Assembly: GCA_037447655.1 (NCBI GenBank)
Contig: JBBHKE010001321.1
Span: 1 to 32,500 of the forward strand
Reading direction: 5' to 3'
Length of the DNA: 32,500 nt
Source: Zygnema cylindricum
Lineage: Eukaryota > Streptophyta > Zygnematophyceae > Zygnematales > Zygnemataceae
Positions 20,069 through 31,600 of this stretch are shown here, in pieces. Below the pieces are notes generated by a model. That model was not told the origin of the DNA. It was given only the letters and a program-made list of their open reading frames with translations, and ran no database searches. The position numbers and the translations under genes were made by a program. The stretch's first letter is position 1. Every line of letters starts with the position of its first letter.

Positions 20069-20500
20069 TCATAGTTCAAAAGTAGGTGAAAGTACGCCCA
20101 TACAATATGCCTATTGCACGCAAAACATACAATATGACCTTAAGACCCATATTGTATTGGTCGCAGAATGAAAAAAAATAGTAACACGGTTGAGTTGCAC
20201 ATCTATCGATAGAGAATTAAACGTCATGTCTAAATATTGAAAAACATTCGAACAAAAAAGTGTTCTTCTTTGAGTTTTGAGGTAATTTTTATTTAAACCG
20301 TCAGATTTGGACGATCAGACGATTGCTGATCAAAGTAGCGATCTAAGAACATCACAAAAAAACCCATAACACAACTTACGATAGGACTATCGTCAGATTT
20401 GGACGATTGGATGGTCATTGATCAAAGTAGCGATTTAAGAAGATCACATGAAAAGCCCATAACACAACTTAAGATAAAGGCGCCTACAAAAGGCCTACAA
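20069..20500 (+). mobile_element. MITE-like repeat unit A, copy 1
   Basis: Begins TCATAGTTCAAAAGTAGGTG and contains two hairpin-forming CATACAATATG segments. An internal tandem duplication of about 90 bp follows (...GATCAAAGTAGCGAT.TAAGAA.ATCACA...CCCATAACACAACTTA). TTGAA flanks it at 20064-20068 and 20501-20505. The same unit recurs inverted in 20506-22504 and direct at 22578-23012. No transposase is seen. Confidence 0.65.
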
Positions 20501-20939
20501 TTGAAACCATAGTTCAAAAGTAGGCGTTTTTATGGTAGGCCTTTGGTAGGCGCACAAAATTTGGCACAAAACTTGCGTAGAGTAAGCATATTGTATGTGT
20601 GTGCATTGTGCACACTCTTGTACGAACGTACGTATTTGATGTATCATCATAGTAATCGCACGCCGCTTGACGAAATTTTCAGCAAAATGACACAACGTAG
20701 GATGAGTTGTGTTATGGGCTTTTCATGTGATCTTCTTAGATCACTACTTTGATCGGCGACTGTGCGATCGTCCAAATCCGACGGTTTTAATAAAAAATAC
20801 CTCAAGACTCGCATATATTTTTTTTGTCCGAATGTTTTTCAAAATTTAGACATGATGTTTAATTCTCTATCGATCGATCTGCAACTCAACCATGTTACTA
20901 TTTTTTTTTCATTTTGCAACCAATTCCCTATGGGTCTTA

Positions 20940-21909
20940 GTTTAGTGCGAATGATTCAATCATGACGAATTATACGTAACGAACGCATTAGATGTTTTGA
21001 AAAAATCTTTAAAACTCGTTAATGAATTTCATCCGTACGCTTTCGTACATATAAAACAAAAAAAAATACATATAGCGCAGTTCGTAAGTTTTCCGTGAAA
21101 TGAACATTAAATAATTTATAATATTTATATACGTATCACACTCCATGTGTGTATCGGACTTTCTTCATCAACTGATATTGGCTAGTGTGTGAACAGTCTA
21201 CGGTCTCAAATGGATAGATCCAGGTTCTAATGTTGGCCTGGGCGGATTTTTGTCAAAGTCACCTGGCTGCTGATGGAATCTGACACACAGCCATGGCCGC
21301 CTTCTCTCTCTACATCACACGACGTAAATAAAAAAATACACACCATCTAGAAATGACATTATTCACATTCAACATTGCGCGACATAAAAAACAATATATT
21401 AAAAAAAATCAATCATATAAATCCAAAAAAAAAGCATCTTTTTCATCTATCACTACTCCAAATCATTGGGAGGGAGGAGGGTAGGATATAGGGAGGCGGC
21501 TTCCTTGCTGTTTCGTTTTCAAGATTCCATGACGGCTTCTTTCAAAATAAATTGAAGAAGACGGCTGTACATTTTTCAAACTTACCGTGCGAAAATATTG
21601 TGACGGTTCAACGTCTCTTTTCGAAATTGTCTGTATATTTTCGATGAACTGACGTACTGGTTTGGCGATATTTCTATTCAGTTATTTGGACAGATAGTAC
21701 TAATATCTGCGACTTATCTTTTCCTCGAATTCCGTACATTTTTGTAAATAGTCGTACATTTTACAGGAAATATAGTACTTTTAACATAAACTATCCGTTC
21801 AGTTTACCGAACAGAAAGTACAACGCGTTTTTTTGCGAATTTTTCAACTGTCACGAATTATACGTTTCAATCGTAAAAAATGAAAAAATCGCACGATTTG
21901 AACAACTAT
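20940..21909 (-). mobile_element. Second inverted-repeat family, copy 1 (left end shortened)
   Basis: Read on the minus strand it starts ATAGTTGTTCAAATCGTGCG at 21909 and resembles copy 2 at 21920-22399, including TATAATTCGTGAC and the GTACTTT.TGT..GGTAAACTGAACGG motif. Its far end TTTAGTGCGAATGATT (20941) matches the far end of copy 2 but lacks about 15 terminal bases. It is longer than copy 2, so extra DNA (roughly 21120-21550) may be inserted. Confidence 0.55.
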
Positions 21910-21919
21910 CGTCTTAGGC

Positions 21920-22399
21920 ATAGTTGTTCAAATCGCGCGATTTTTTCTTTTTTTCCGATTAAAATGTATAATTCGTGACTTTTGAATAAATCGGAAAAAA
22001 ACGTGATGTACTTTTTGTCCAGTAAACTGAACGGCTAATTCACGGAAACTGTTCGGTATTTTACGATAGCTGTATTGTTTTGTACGGTAAATGTACGAAA
22101 TTTGACGAAAAGATACGTTGCACTTCGTAGTACTTTCTGTCCGGTAAACTGAACAGTAATTTTACGTAAATGTACGGAATTGTACCAAAAATGTACGGAA
22201 TATTACGAAAAGATACGGAAAATGTACGAAAATGGTACAAACTGCGATATACGTGAAATTTATTTTTGTTTACATGCACGGAATAGTACGGACAAAAATT
22301 CATTAACGATTTTTACGATTTTTTCAAAAGGTTCAATGCGTTTGTTACGTATAATTCGTCGCGATTAAATCGTTCGCACTAAACGCGGTGAACAACTAT
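21920..22399 (+). mobile_element. Second inverted-repeat family, copy 2
   Basis: A 480-bp unit with termini ATAGTTGTTCA at 21920-21930 and its complement TGAACAACTAT at 22389-22399. GTCTTAGG lies before it (21911-21918) and GTCTTAAGG after it (22400-22408), fitting an imperfect 8-9 bp target duplication. Multiple GTACGGA/GTACGAAA words occur inside. There is no coding capacity. Confidence 0.6.
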
Positions 22400-22577
22400 G
22401 TCTTAAGGACATATTGTATGTTTTGCGTACAATAGGCATATTGTATGGGCCTACTTTCACCTACTTTTGAACTATGATTGTAACGCCTACTTTTGAACTA
22501 TGGTTTGAATGGATTAAAACAGTAAAATTGTGTCTTCAGTTTATTTGATGAGGGAATTCACGAGACCAGTTTAAAGC

Positions 22578-23012
22578 ATAGTTCAAAAGTAGGTGACCGT
22601 ACGCCCATACAATATGCCTATTGTATGCAAAACATACAATATGGCCTTAAGACCCATATTGTATTGGCCGCAAAATGAAATAAAATAGTAACAGGGTTGA
22701 GTTGCACATGGATCGATAGAGAATTAAACGTCATGTCTAAATTTGAAAAATAAATCGGACAAAAAAATCTTTTTCTGTGAGTTTTGAGCGACTTTTTATT
22801 TAAACCGTCAGATTTAGACAATCTGACGGTCGTTGATGAAAGTAACGATCTAAGACGATCACATGAAAAGCCCATAACACAACTTACGATCTGACTATCG
22901 TCAGATTCGGACGATCGGACGGCCACTGATGAAAGTAGCGATCTAAGAAGATCACATGGAAAGCCCGTAACACAACTTACGCTAAAGGCGGCCCACAAAA
23001 GGCCGACCTAAA
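22578..23012 (+). mobile_element. MITE-like repeat unit A, copy 3
   Basis: Starts AGTTCAAAAGTAGGTGACCG and follows copy 1 base for base over long stretches, including both internal 90-bp repeats. A 126-codon minus frame here spells the same peptide twice because of that duplication and is not a gene. It ends about 40 bases from the tRNA gene. Confidence 0.65.
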
Positions 23013-23052
23013 ATCTCCTGCTTTTGTGATTTGATATGAAGTTCAGGATTAT

Positions 23053-23134
23053 CGTGTTCGGCAGGATTCGAACCTGCGCGGGCAGAGCCCACATGATTTC
23101 TAGTCATGCCCGATAACCACTCCGGCACGAACAC
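23053..23134 (-). tRNA. tRNA-Ser (anticodon AGA)
   Basis: On the minus strand the acceptor GTGTTCG (23134-23128) pairs with CGAACAC, followed by a discriminator G at 23053. The anticodon stem CATGA/TCATG encloses loop CTAGAAA, anticodon AGA (complement of 23099-23101), decoding UCU and, as inosine, UCC/UCA. A long variable arm with stem GGGC/GCCC is typical of serine tRNA. The T arm GCAGG-TTCGAAT-CCTGC contains the B box. CCA is not encoded, as expected for a nuclear gene. No intron is present. The first downstream T tract is only four T, about 38 bases away. Confidence 0.95.
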
Positions 23135-25541
23135 ATGATGCAAAAATTATATATGTATTTTAAATTTACAAATTTTATAACATAAGACCCTATGAAAATT
23201 TGAAATTTTGAAACAAATATCAAAACTAGGGACCACACTGCCCATCGTTATTAGCGTTAAGGATTTATTAGTGCTAATGAGAAATAATATTTTGTAATTA
23301 TTCTCTAGTGAAATGAGAGGTGTTAAGTTGTGGTCCATGCTTGTGAATAGTGTGGTTAACTCTATGTTACGAGTAGCGACTGAATTTGTTTTGCTTTCAT
23401 GAACTCATAAAATAAAATATATGAGAGCTATTTTATAGGTCGAGAATATCCCGCTCTCATTTGCTGTAGAACCTGCAGAATATTCTTTATCAACTGTAAT
23501 AACGATGTATGCCGTCCACATATCCGTTCATATCTGTACATCGCCCATCGTCGGCCGTACGATTGATCTTCATTTATATTTTTTTGTTGAAAATCTACAT
23601 CGATCGAGATGTGAACCTTATTTCCAGGTACTGACGTAGAGTAACGTCACTTTCATCAGAAAAGAAGGCATGCGACAACTTCCAAAAAAAAATATTAAGA
23701 GTCCTTGGGACGAGACAATCGTTATCGACGTACTTTTCGTCAGTTAAGACTGTAGAACGTTAGAACGTCAAAATCAGAAGTACGCATTTTATACGGCCGT
23801 TTTATGCTACGCGTTCAGCTGCCGTTCTTTACGCAATACCGAAACCTGTCGTTTAGTTACAAAACTTGTCGTTTGTAGACTTCGTTCACATAAGGTCGGT
23901 TGATGAAAGACGATTTGATCGTACTCATTTCCGTTGCGGACAGTGTGACGCTGCCAGATTCTGTGTGACGTCGGATAGTGTCCTTTCGTCGTGGAAGTTC
24001 TCCAGTCTGCGTACACATGTCACGTCTTTACTGACGCCACGTCATGCATTTGGCGTCACGTGTCTTCTTTGTGGTGGTCGCTTTTTTTTTTTCGTGCGCT
24101 CAGTTTTTTAGGGATGTTGGTTCGACAGCAACATGTTGCCATGCCAGCAGTCTGTAGTGACGAAGGTGAAGTCCAAATAATATCGTAATTATGTACGGCA
24201 TGACCAATGGAATCTGCTTATTTGGTCTTGCTAAGGCAGTCCACGTGGTGACCGATTGCGTCAAAGTTCGAAGTTCAAACTTCGACGTCGAAGAAACTAA
24301 ACGTTTCTGACAATTTGAAACCATGTGATTTGAATGAAACCATTCTAAATAATGTGAAGATTGCGGCAACGGTTGGTCCCCATCAGACCTGTCATTGCAT
24401 GAGGTTTGGCCCTTTTTCAGCCGTTAGATGTAATCCAACGGCCAAAAATTGCTTCATATTTTCCCAGATCTACTAAAAAGTAGCGTCTTCACCTGTACTC
24501 TCCAGGTTCGGTTCGAAACATTAATGATACGGTGAAGCTTGGCCGTAATTTCCGGAATGCAAAATTTCACACCATAATTTCAAAATTGGCTTGTCATGTC
24601 ATTGCGCGGCTTAAAGCATTCAAACGGCACCAATTACCGTACTGCTGTTTTTGAAACTGCGTTGTACTTGCAGAAAACTGCGCAGTTTATACCATACCAA
24701 AATGCCAATTACCGTACACATATTAAACGTTCCGTGCGGATAATTTCTTGCGACCGCATGAGAATGAAAGTTCCATGGAAGGCTCCGTTCAGTTCGCATG
24801 AGTCTTTCACTCTTTTTCAATGATCGGGCGATTTATTACCGTCCCGATCATAATCCTACGGCATTAAGCTATCCAATCAGTGAAATTTTTTCACGAGGGA
24901 TTTTTCGTTGTGATGCGCTGTCTTCGCACGAAAAAAATCGCACGTTTCCAAAATATATTGAAACTTTCAAAAGTCTGAAAAATTCGCGATTGGCACTTTG
25001 TATTTTAAAAACTGCGCTTCATTTCGCGCAGTTTTTTGTTTCCGTCTTTTTGTATTGGCAGAAGTGTTTTCTGACCCTTCAACGCACAGCAACCAATCAC
25101 GTCATATTTTTGACACTTTGTTAGTTTTATTGTTTTGTTTCTGACCATGGCTCCCTTGCTACCAGCCCTAACCTAGACTCATCAACCCTGTACCAATTTG
25201 AGCCTTTTTTTTTTATTCTTGTCCCTTTTTTTTCTTTTCAGCAAATAAATCAGCCTTCTAATTTAACTAATGTTTGCATCCTCAAGTATTTTATTGATTT
25301 TGTTTGGTCGCTTAAGGTTAGGAAACCGAACAAGAAATAAACGGAAAGAATAATTGAAAGAGGGAAAAACCAATCAGAGAAGGAAAAATTAAACCTGAGA
25401 GCAAAAAGACAAGGAAGCAGGAGTGTTATTGTGTGCTATTATATGTATTACTTTGTATAATATATGAATATTGTGTATATAATATACAACACGTATTATA
25501 TATATAATATACATATGTTTTTTTAATAATACATACATAGT
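23135..25541. other. Intergenic DNA upstream of the kinesin gene
   Basis: No gene is recognised. Visible structures are GCAACATGTTGC (24130-24141 approx.), CCGTTAGAT-GTA-ATCCAACGG near 24420, AAACTGCGCAGTTT (24675-24688) and an 11-bp-arm hairpin AAAAACTGCGC...GCGCAGTTTTT (25007-25036). From about 25440 the DNA is very AT-rich with TATATAATATA runs, a likely promoter or leader region of the kinesin. A short upstream ATG frame (MAPLLPALT) lies near 25147. Confidence 0.45.
25007..25036. other. Perfect 11-bp hairpin
   Basis: AAAAACTGCGC at 25007-25017 and GCGCAGTTTTT at 25026-25036 flank an 8-base loop. The T run after the stem resembles a terminator-like shape, but in this plant-like context no transcript is known. 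The CTGCGCAG core recurs as a palindrome at 24675-24688. Confidence 0.6.
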
Positions 25542-28500
25542 ATGGGACCAATGGGAGGAAGTAATCATCAAAATCATCCAAATTATCCAAATCAACAAAG
25601 TCAACATCATCACCAAACTTATCACCAAAGTCAACCAAACCACCAAAGCCAATATTATCAAAATCTACCAAGTCAATATCAAAGTCAACCAAGTCAACAG
25701 AGTCAACAGAATCAGGTGGCCCAGTGGCTCGCAGAGGCCGGTCTGCAAAAGTACAACCGCCAGCTTGTGGCTGCAAACGTCACAGAAGCGACTTTTAGAA
25801 AACTCCGAGTGCAGGTCTCGTCTGCCATTTCCATCTTTTTTTTCTTTCCCCTTTTTTTTACTTTTTTATTGCATTTTTTTTGCCTTTTTCGTCTCTCCTT
25901 CTCTTTGTCTCTGTCATTGTATTAATTGCATGTATCTTCTCTCTCCTTCGCATTCTTCATCCTCTCTCCCTCTCGTCTCTCTGTATGTATGCTATTGCCT
26001 TATGAATCCTCTCGCTCCCTCCCCCTTTTTCTCTCTTGCTCTCATCCATTTGCGTTCGATTTATTGTTTAATGTATGTATTATACGCGTATTTAATGCAT
26101 ACATATTATTTGTCTGGTTGTATTTGTTGCATTTTATCTATTTAGCTGCATTTTTAACCAGGTAACCATATGTAGTGTTGCCATGTACATCTTTTCTGAA
26201 CATTAAAGATGTTTCTTTGAAAATTGTTTCAGATTTTAAAAGTTTTATTCAAATCAGGATTATCATTATGCTTTTATCACCCTTAAGGGTTTTATTTCTT
26301 TTTCGAAGGCCAAATTTCTGTGTTTATGGTTCCTTAGGGTTTCTTAGGTTTTTTTTAGAATTTTAGGGTTTTCTTCACGCATGTATATTTTTGTGAAATT
26401 GTGTTGGTTAGCTGGGCATCAAGTATTCAAACATTTATGTATGACTTGAAATATTTGACTGAGAGTGGAGACATGCAGATGAAATTTTCACGCAACAGCA
26501 TATTGGAAAAAAAAAATATTCTTTGCATATTTTCATTGCCTTTTTTTTTTTTTTCATTTCCTTGTTTTGTTCATCCAGCTTCTGCAAGAGTTTAGTTACA
26601 GTTTGCCTCTGAGAATATTAGACGAGCCTGTGTCTATGAGGTATTTTTATCCATAATATTTGAAGTATTTTTATCCAATTTTTTCTCTAAATGACTATGA
26701 TGCACGTCGAAGTCACTGAAAAAGCTTGCAATATATGTGTATTAACTATGCCTGTTTTTATTTTTTTCTGGTTTTCCCACAGGATTATGCTCGCTTGGGT
26801 GTAAACTCTGATGACGACAAACAAAAGTTATTCCGTCTAATTAATGCTATTAATGGTGTGAGAAGTTCTGGTCCAGATCAAGTCGGGAGTCTCCAAACAA
26901 ACTTCCACCTGGAGTCTCCATTTTTGATGTGCATTCCCATCCATTGCCGATTTCCATTCCTGTATTTAATTCCATGTCTCTTACCCCCTCCCCTCCCTGT
27001 TCTTCCTCTCCCCTTCCCCCGCCTCCACTCCTCTCCCTCCTTTCCCCTCCCCCTTTTTCTCTTAAATTAAAGCTGGTTGTTAGAAAAACAAAGAGGTGTG
27101 CCTCTGTTAAAATTAGGTGCTGAATTAAAAATTAACAAGAAATTTCTGTGGTTTTAAAATGTTTGTAGTGGTTTGTCTAGTACTCAGTGATAATGGAATT
27201 TTCTTGCTTTTCCATTACAATCTCGCAGCTCTCGAGAGGTCGAAATACTTTTTTCTGAATTTTCTTGGATAGTATCGTTTAAGTAAAGGAAGTATAGTAA
27301 AGGAAGTATAATACAGGAATTATAGTAAAGGAATTATAGTAAAGGAAGTACAGTATAGAAAGTACAGTAAAGGAAGTATAGTATCTAAAACAAGTTTTTT
27401 CGCATATTCAGGTTCAGTTGAGCGTGTACTTTTTTAACTTTTTCCGACCATACGTAAAATCTTGCTTAAACAGCGAACAATTGTCAATTTTTCTCGTCTT
27501 TTTCTATACCTGTGCCCAATTTTTTCTTATTACAAATGCTTGTTTCTAATTACAAATGCAGCAAACCTCTTCCCGTTCTACGACTTCTAGTAAAGGTGGA
27601 AACTCAAATATTACAGAAGAAACTGGAGTAAATGATAACCCTATGATGCCCCTAATGACCATATCTCCTCCGAAGAGTGCCACATGTAGTAGGTCAACTT
27701 CTCCTTTACGTGACGGGACAGATAGTAGACCTTCATCTCGAGCAACTTCTCCTTTACGAGTGCCTCCAAATCAACTTTCCACTAGTCATTTGAATCCACT
27801 ACCTCCTGTTAAGCCTTTATCAACAGCTAAAATCAAAGTAGTGGTGAGCTTTCAAATCATCCATTTTTTTGCTTTTTCTTTTGCTTTCGGTATCCTACAT
27901 TTTTTTTTACTTTTCTTAAATTTTTCTTTTCTTTTTCGTACATTTGTTTTTCTCTTTTCCTTGCCATTCTGCTTTTGTGGAAACCACAAACACATTGGTG
28001 CAGATTGTACACAAGAAGAAAGTGTTGACTCTCAACTCTCCTTTTTTTTAATTATACTTTCAATTGTGTTGGTTTTTGGACATTTGTATGCTTGTTTTCC
28101 TGATTGGGATTTAATGCTATTGTGGATTTATTAGGTTCGTAAACGACCACTGAATAGGAGGGAGATCTCAAGACGAGAAGATGATGTCATCTCAATCTCA
28201 AATTCAGGCTCACTTATGGTTCACGAACCCAAAACTAAGGTATAAGAAAGATGTATATATATATATATATATAAATACAACACTACTTGGTCCTGGTTTT
28301 TTTTGCCCTCTGGAAATGTAAGTGGTAATAGTTTTAGTTATGTTTTTCTTAACATGTGGTTAACAACCGACAATGATATATTCATATATTTGCACCGGAA
28401 ATAGATTTTATTAACTCTAAAGTAGTCCTCATGCCAGTTATTTCTTAACACTAATAGCACTTTTTTGTGTACCCTTCAACTGGGTTTTTTTTGGGATGCA

Positions 28501-28639
28501 ATTGCCATAAGGGCATTTGTATGGACTATAGCTCCTCACTTTCTTTTCAAACAATATGATGAATGTATTGAGACGTTTGTGATATCAAGTGTATAATCAC
28601 AATCACATTCTCTCTCTCCGGTGCTCTCTCCCTCTCGCT

Positions 28640-28673
<34 letters not shown>

Positions 28674-31600
28674 CCTCTCTCTCTCTCTCTCTCCCTCCCT
28701 CCCTCCCTCCCTCCCCCATAGTGAGCTTTCTCGTCTTTTTCACGTTCTTGGCTGGAACTTTGGACTTTATTTTTATCTGTAAACAACTGGACTTCAATTA
28801 ATCACATATTCCTTGTTCAATCATCTGCAATAAGAATAAAAAATTCCTTGTTTCTGCGTAAGAATCATTTTTTTTTAATCCAAACGTAGTTTTTTATAGA
28901 GATAGCTACTTTTTTCGCCCATGTCTCCAGTATTGCCAAGGAGGTATATTGCTGGAGACTGGTGTCGTGTAGGAAGAGAGGTGATGCATAGGGCATGAAC
29001 CATTTTTTTTTTTTTTTTGGGAAGGGTGATATGTTTTTTTGTTCGGTTTCTTCATTTCCTGCACTTACTTTTTCAACGGTTTTTTGGTGTGAATGGAACA
29101 GGTTGATTTGACGAAGTATGTGGAGAAACACGAATTCACTTTTGATGCAGTTTTGGATGAAGATGTTTCTAATGATGAGGTAAGAGGGGAGTGGGCGAGG
29201 GAGTGGGAGAGGTAGAGGGAGAGAGCGAGGGAGAGGAAGGGGGGCGGGGAGGGAGTGAGATGGAGAGGGCTAGGGAGAGGGAGAGGGAGAGGCTGAGGGC
29301 GAAAGAGGGAGAGGGAGAGGGGGAGGAAGAGGGAGATGTATGTTTAGATGTTAGTACCTCATCAGTTTTCTGCAAACGGGGCTGCTCAAATTATGTTCAG
29401 TTTGTTTTTTGGTGACTCCAGATCCATGCATTTATAACCAATTATTGTCAATAAACCTTAAAATTCTCATGTTCTATCCAATTCTGTATCTCCAGTTCCA
29501 GGGTAAAGTGACAAATTTATTGTGGATTGAAGGTTATAATGAATGGTGGGTCTCATTAAAAGCAGACTGTTTCTTCTACAACTGCTTAATTTAATCTTGA
29601 GGAACCGCCCAGTTTTACCCCCTTTAGAGTATCACTCACTTTTTATTTTCTTGAAGGTTAAGAGCGTGCTTTCATTTTTTCCTTGAATTGTTTTTCCCAT
29701 TTCTTTCCGACCTCCCAGGTAGTAAATCTGAGCTTGCAGAGAGCTTGCTCTGGGCTTGCAGAGAGATTCTCATTTTTCCCTTCTCTTTTCTACATTTCTC
29801 TTATCTGGCTCCATAAAGTATCATTCCTGAGCCTCTTTTTTTTTTTTTTTTGCTCGGACAGCCCCTTTGTCATGATAGTTTTGTGAATTGTTTTTGCAGG
29901 TTTACAGGGAAACAGTTGAACCTATTGTACCCTATATATTTCAGAAGACAAAAGCTACATGCTTTGCATATGGACAAACAGGTGTGTATAGTATATTTAG
30001 TTATATTTGTATATAGTATATTTTTATAGCGTATAGCATATTTAGTTCAGCTCTAACAGACCTAAGATATACTTTAAAACTTTAAAATTTTAAAATCTTA
30101 AAACTAGAAAACTGTTCAAGCAGTTCAGCTTCTTATGTGCGATATGTAAATGTAGGTTTTTTCAGTACAGGACCTCAAAATAATATAGGGAATAATATAG
30201 GTGTGTGTTTAGTTCTGCTATCACAGTGCTATGGTAAATTTTAAAGCTATTAAAGTAGTCTTAATTGAGCAATTTTAGCTTCTTATATGCTATATGTAAA
30301 TATAGTTTTTTTTTTGCACTCAGGACCTTAAAATAATGTAGGGAAGTATACTGTAGTACCCATCCTGGTCACCTCAGCGTCAGTTAAATAATTTGTTAAA
30401 TTGTATCTTATGAATTGAGACTTTGAATTACCAATTTACGTGATTTGAACCTGGATCTGTGCAATTTTATTAACTAGGTACGGGGATCGGTTCCTTATAA
30501 TGCTGATTATCGTCGATTATTGTCGGTTTGGAACTTGTCCACAACAAAATTGTTAAAAGAGTTCAACTGGCTCAAACCCTAATTATTTAAAGTTCATAGA
30601 GGAGGGAACTATTGTAGTTCTGTTGACACTTCAGGTGTGGACTGAATTAAATTATGAGGTATTCTTAAATTCATTTTCTTTTTTTCATGCGTATCTGATT
30701 TCCCACTGCAAGAATATCTCAGATTTATTAGTTAGTATAACAATCATAGAGGTTATTCTTTTTCAGCCACTTTTTTGCCACTTGTTAAGCCACGCACATG
30801 AGGACGCGTTGCCGTCTTAAATGTGGTTCCTGAAAATGTCCATGAAAATCATATTAAATCTCTACTATTCAATCATCCATAGGGTCCTCCTGCAACAAAA
30901 ATTTAGTCATATGTTAAATTTCACACCCCAATCCTGTTTGTCGTGTTTCCTTGTTTCTTCAAAAATGAAAGTATCTGCTGTATAAATAGGTTGATGGATA
31001 ATTAACATCTAGGCATTGTATAATTACACTTAGGCACTTGCAGTTACATTTTTACCTTTTCACTTTTTTACATTTTACTTTTTTCCATTTCTACAGGGAG
31101 TGGAAAGACTTATACAATGCAGCCTCTACCTCTCCGGGCGGCCAAGGACATGCTTCAGATGCTTGAACTCGCTGAATATCGGAGCCATAACTTTCAGTTA
31201 TGGGTTTCATTCTTTGAGATCTATGGGGGAAAACTCTACGACCTTCTCAACGACCGCAAGTATGTAATGACATAATTTTTTCATTGAGTTTAAATTTTTT
31301 CAACGAGTTTTCTTTGATTTCTATGCTATGTACGGTTGAGTGTTGTGTGTCTGTGTTCCGGCATGGTGATCTCACAAAGCAGTTGTATTAAATGAATTTT
31401 TTTAACTAACCGTTCCATTTTGCTATTTCTCTGAAAGGAAAAGATAATAACTAATCGTCTCCCGTAGCATATCAACCCACTTCAACCCATCCCTTTACCT
31501 ATCCAGACACTCACTCAATTTCTCATCTACACCTTTCAGTGCTATTTGAGTCGATTATATTAATTCGACCGTGGGTTTTCTCGACTAAATATCGTAAGAT

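Larger units (their letters stand above)
20506..22504 (-). mobile_element. MITE-like unit A, copy 2, inverted and split by a later insertion
   Basis: A 23-bp terminal repeat starting ACCATAGTTCAAAAGTAGGC at 20506-20528 is matched exactly by its reverse complement at 22482-22504. TTGAA lies directly outside both ends (20501-20505 and 22505-22509), fitting a 5-bp target duplication. The interior is the reverse complement of unit A but has one, not two, of the 90-bp repeats. It is interrupted at GTCTTA (20934-20939 and 22400-22405) by about 1.46 kb of other inverted-repeat DNA. Confidence 0.65.

Noticed and set aside
21178-21245. tRNA-like A and B box words suggesting a SINE (GGTTCTAAT)
   Set aside because: The B box mismatches at key positions and no A-tail or target duplication was found.
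22618-22998. 126-codon minus frame with an internally repeated peptide
   Set aside because: The peptide repeat follows from the 90-bp tandem duplication in unit A; other copies of the unit do not keep the frame.
26858-27070. Continuation of kinesin exon 2 beyond GTGAGA as coding
   Set aside because: The frame turns into Pro/Leu/Ser low complexity and then stops; the GTGAGA donor keeps phase 0 with exon 3.
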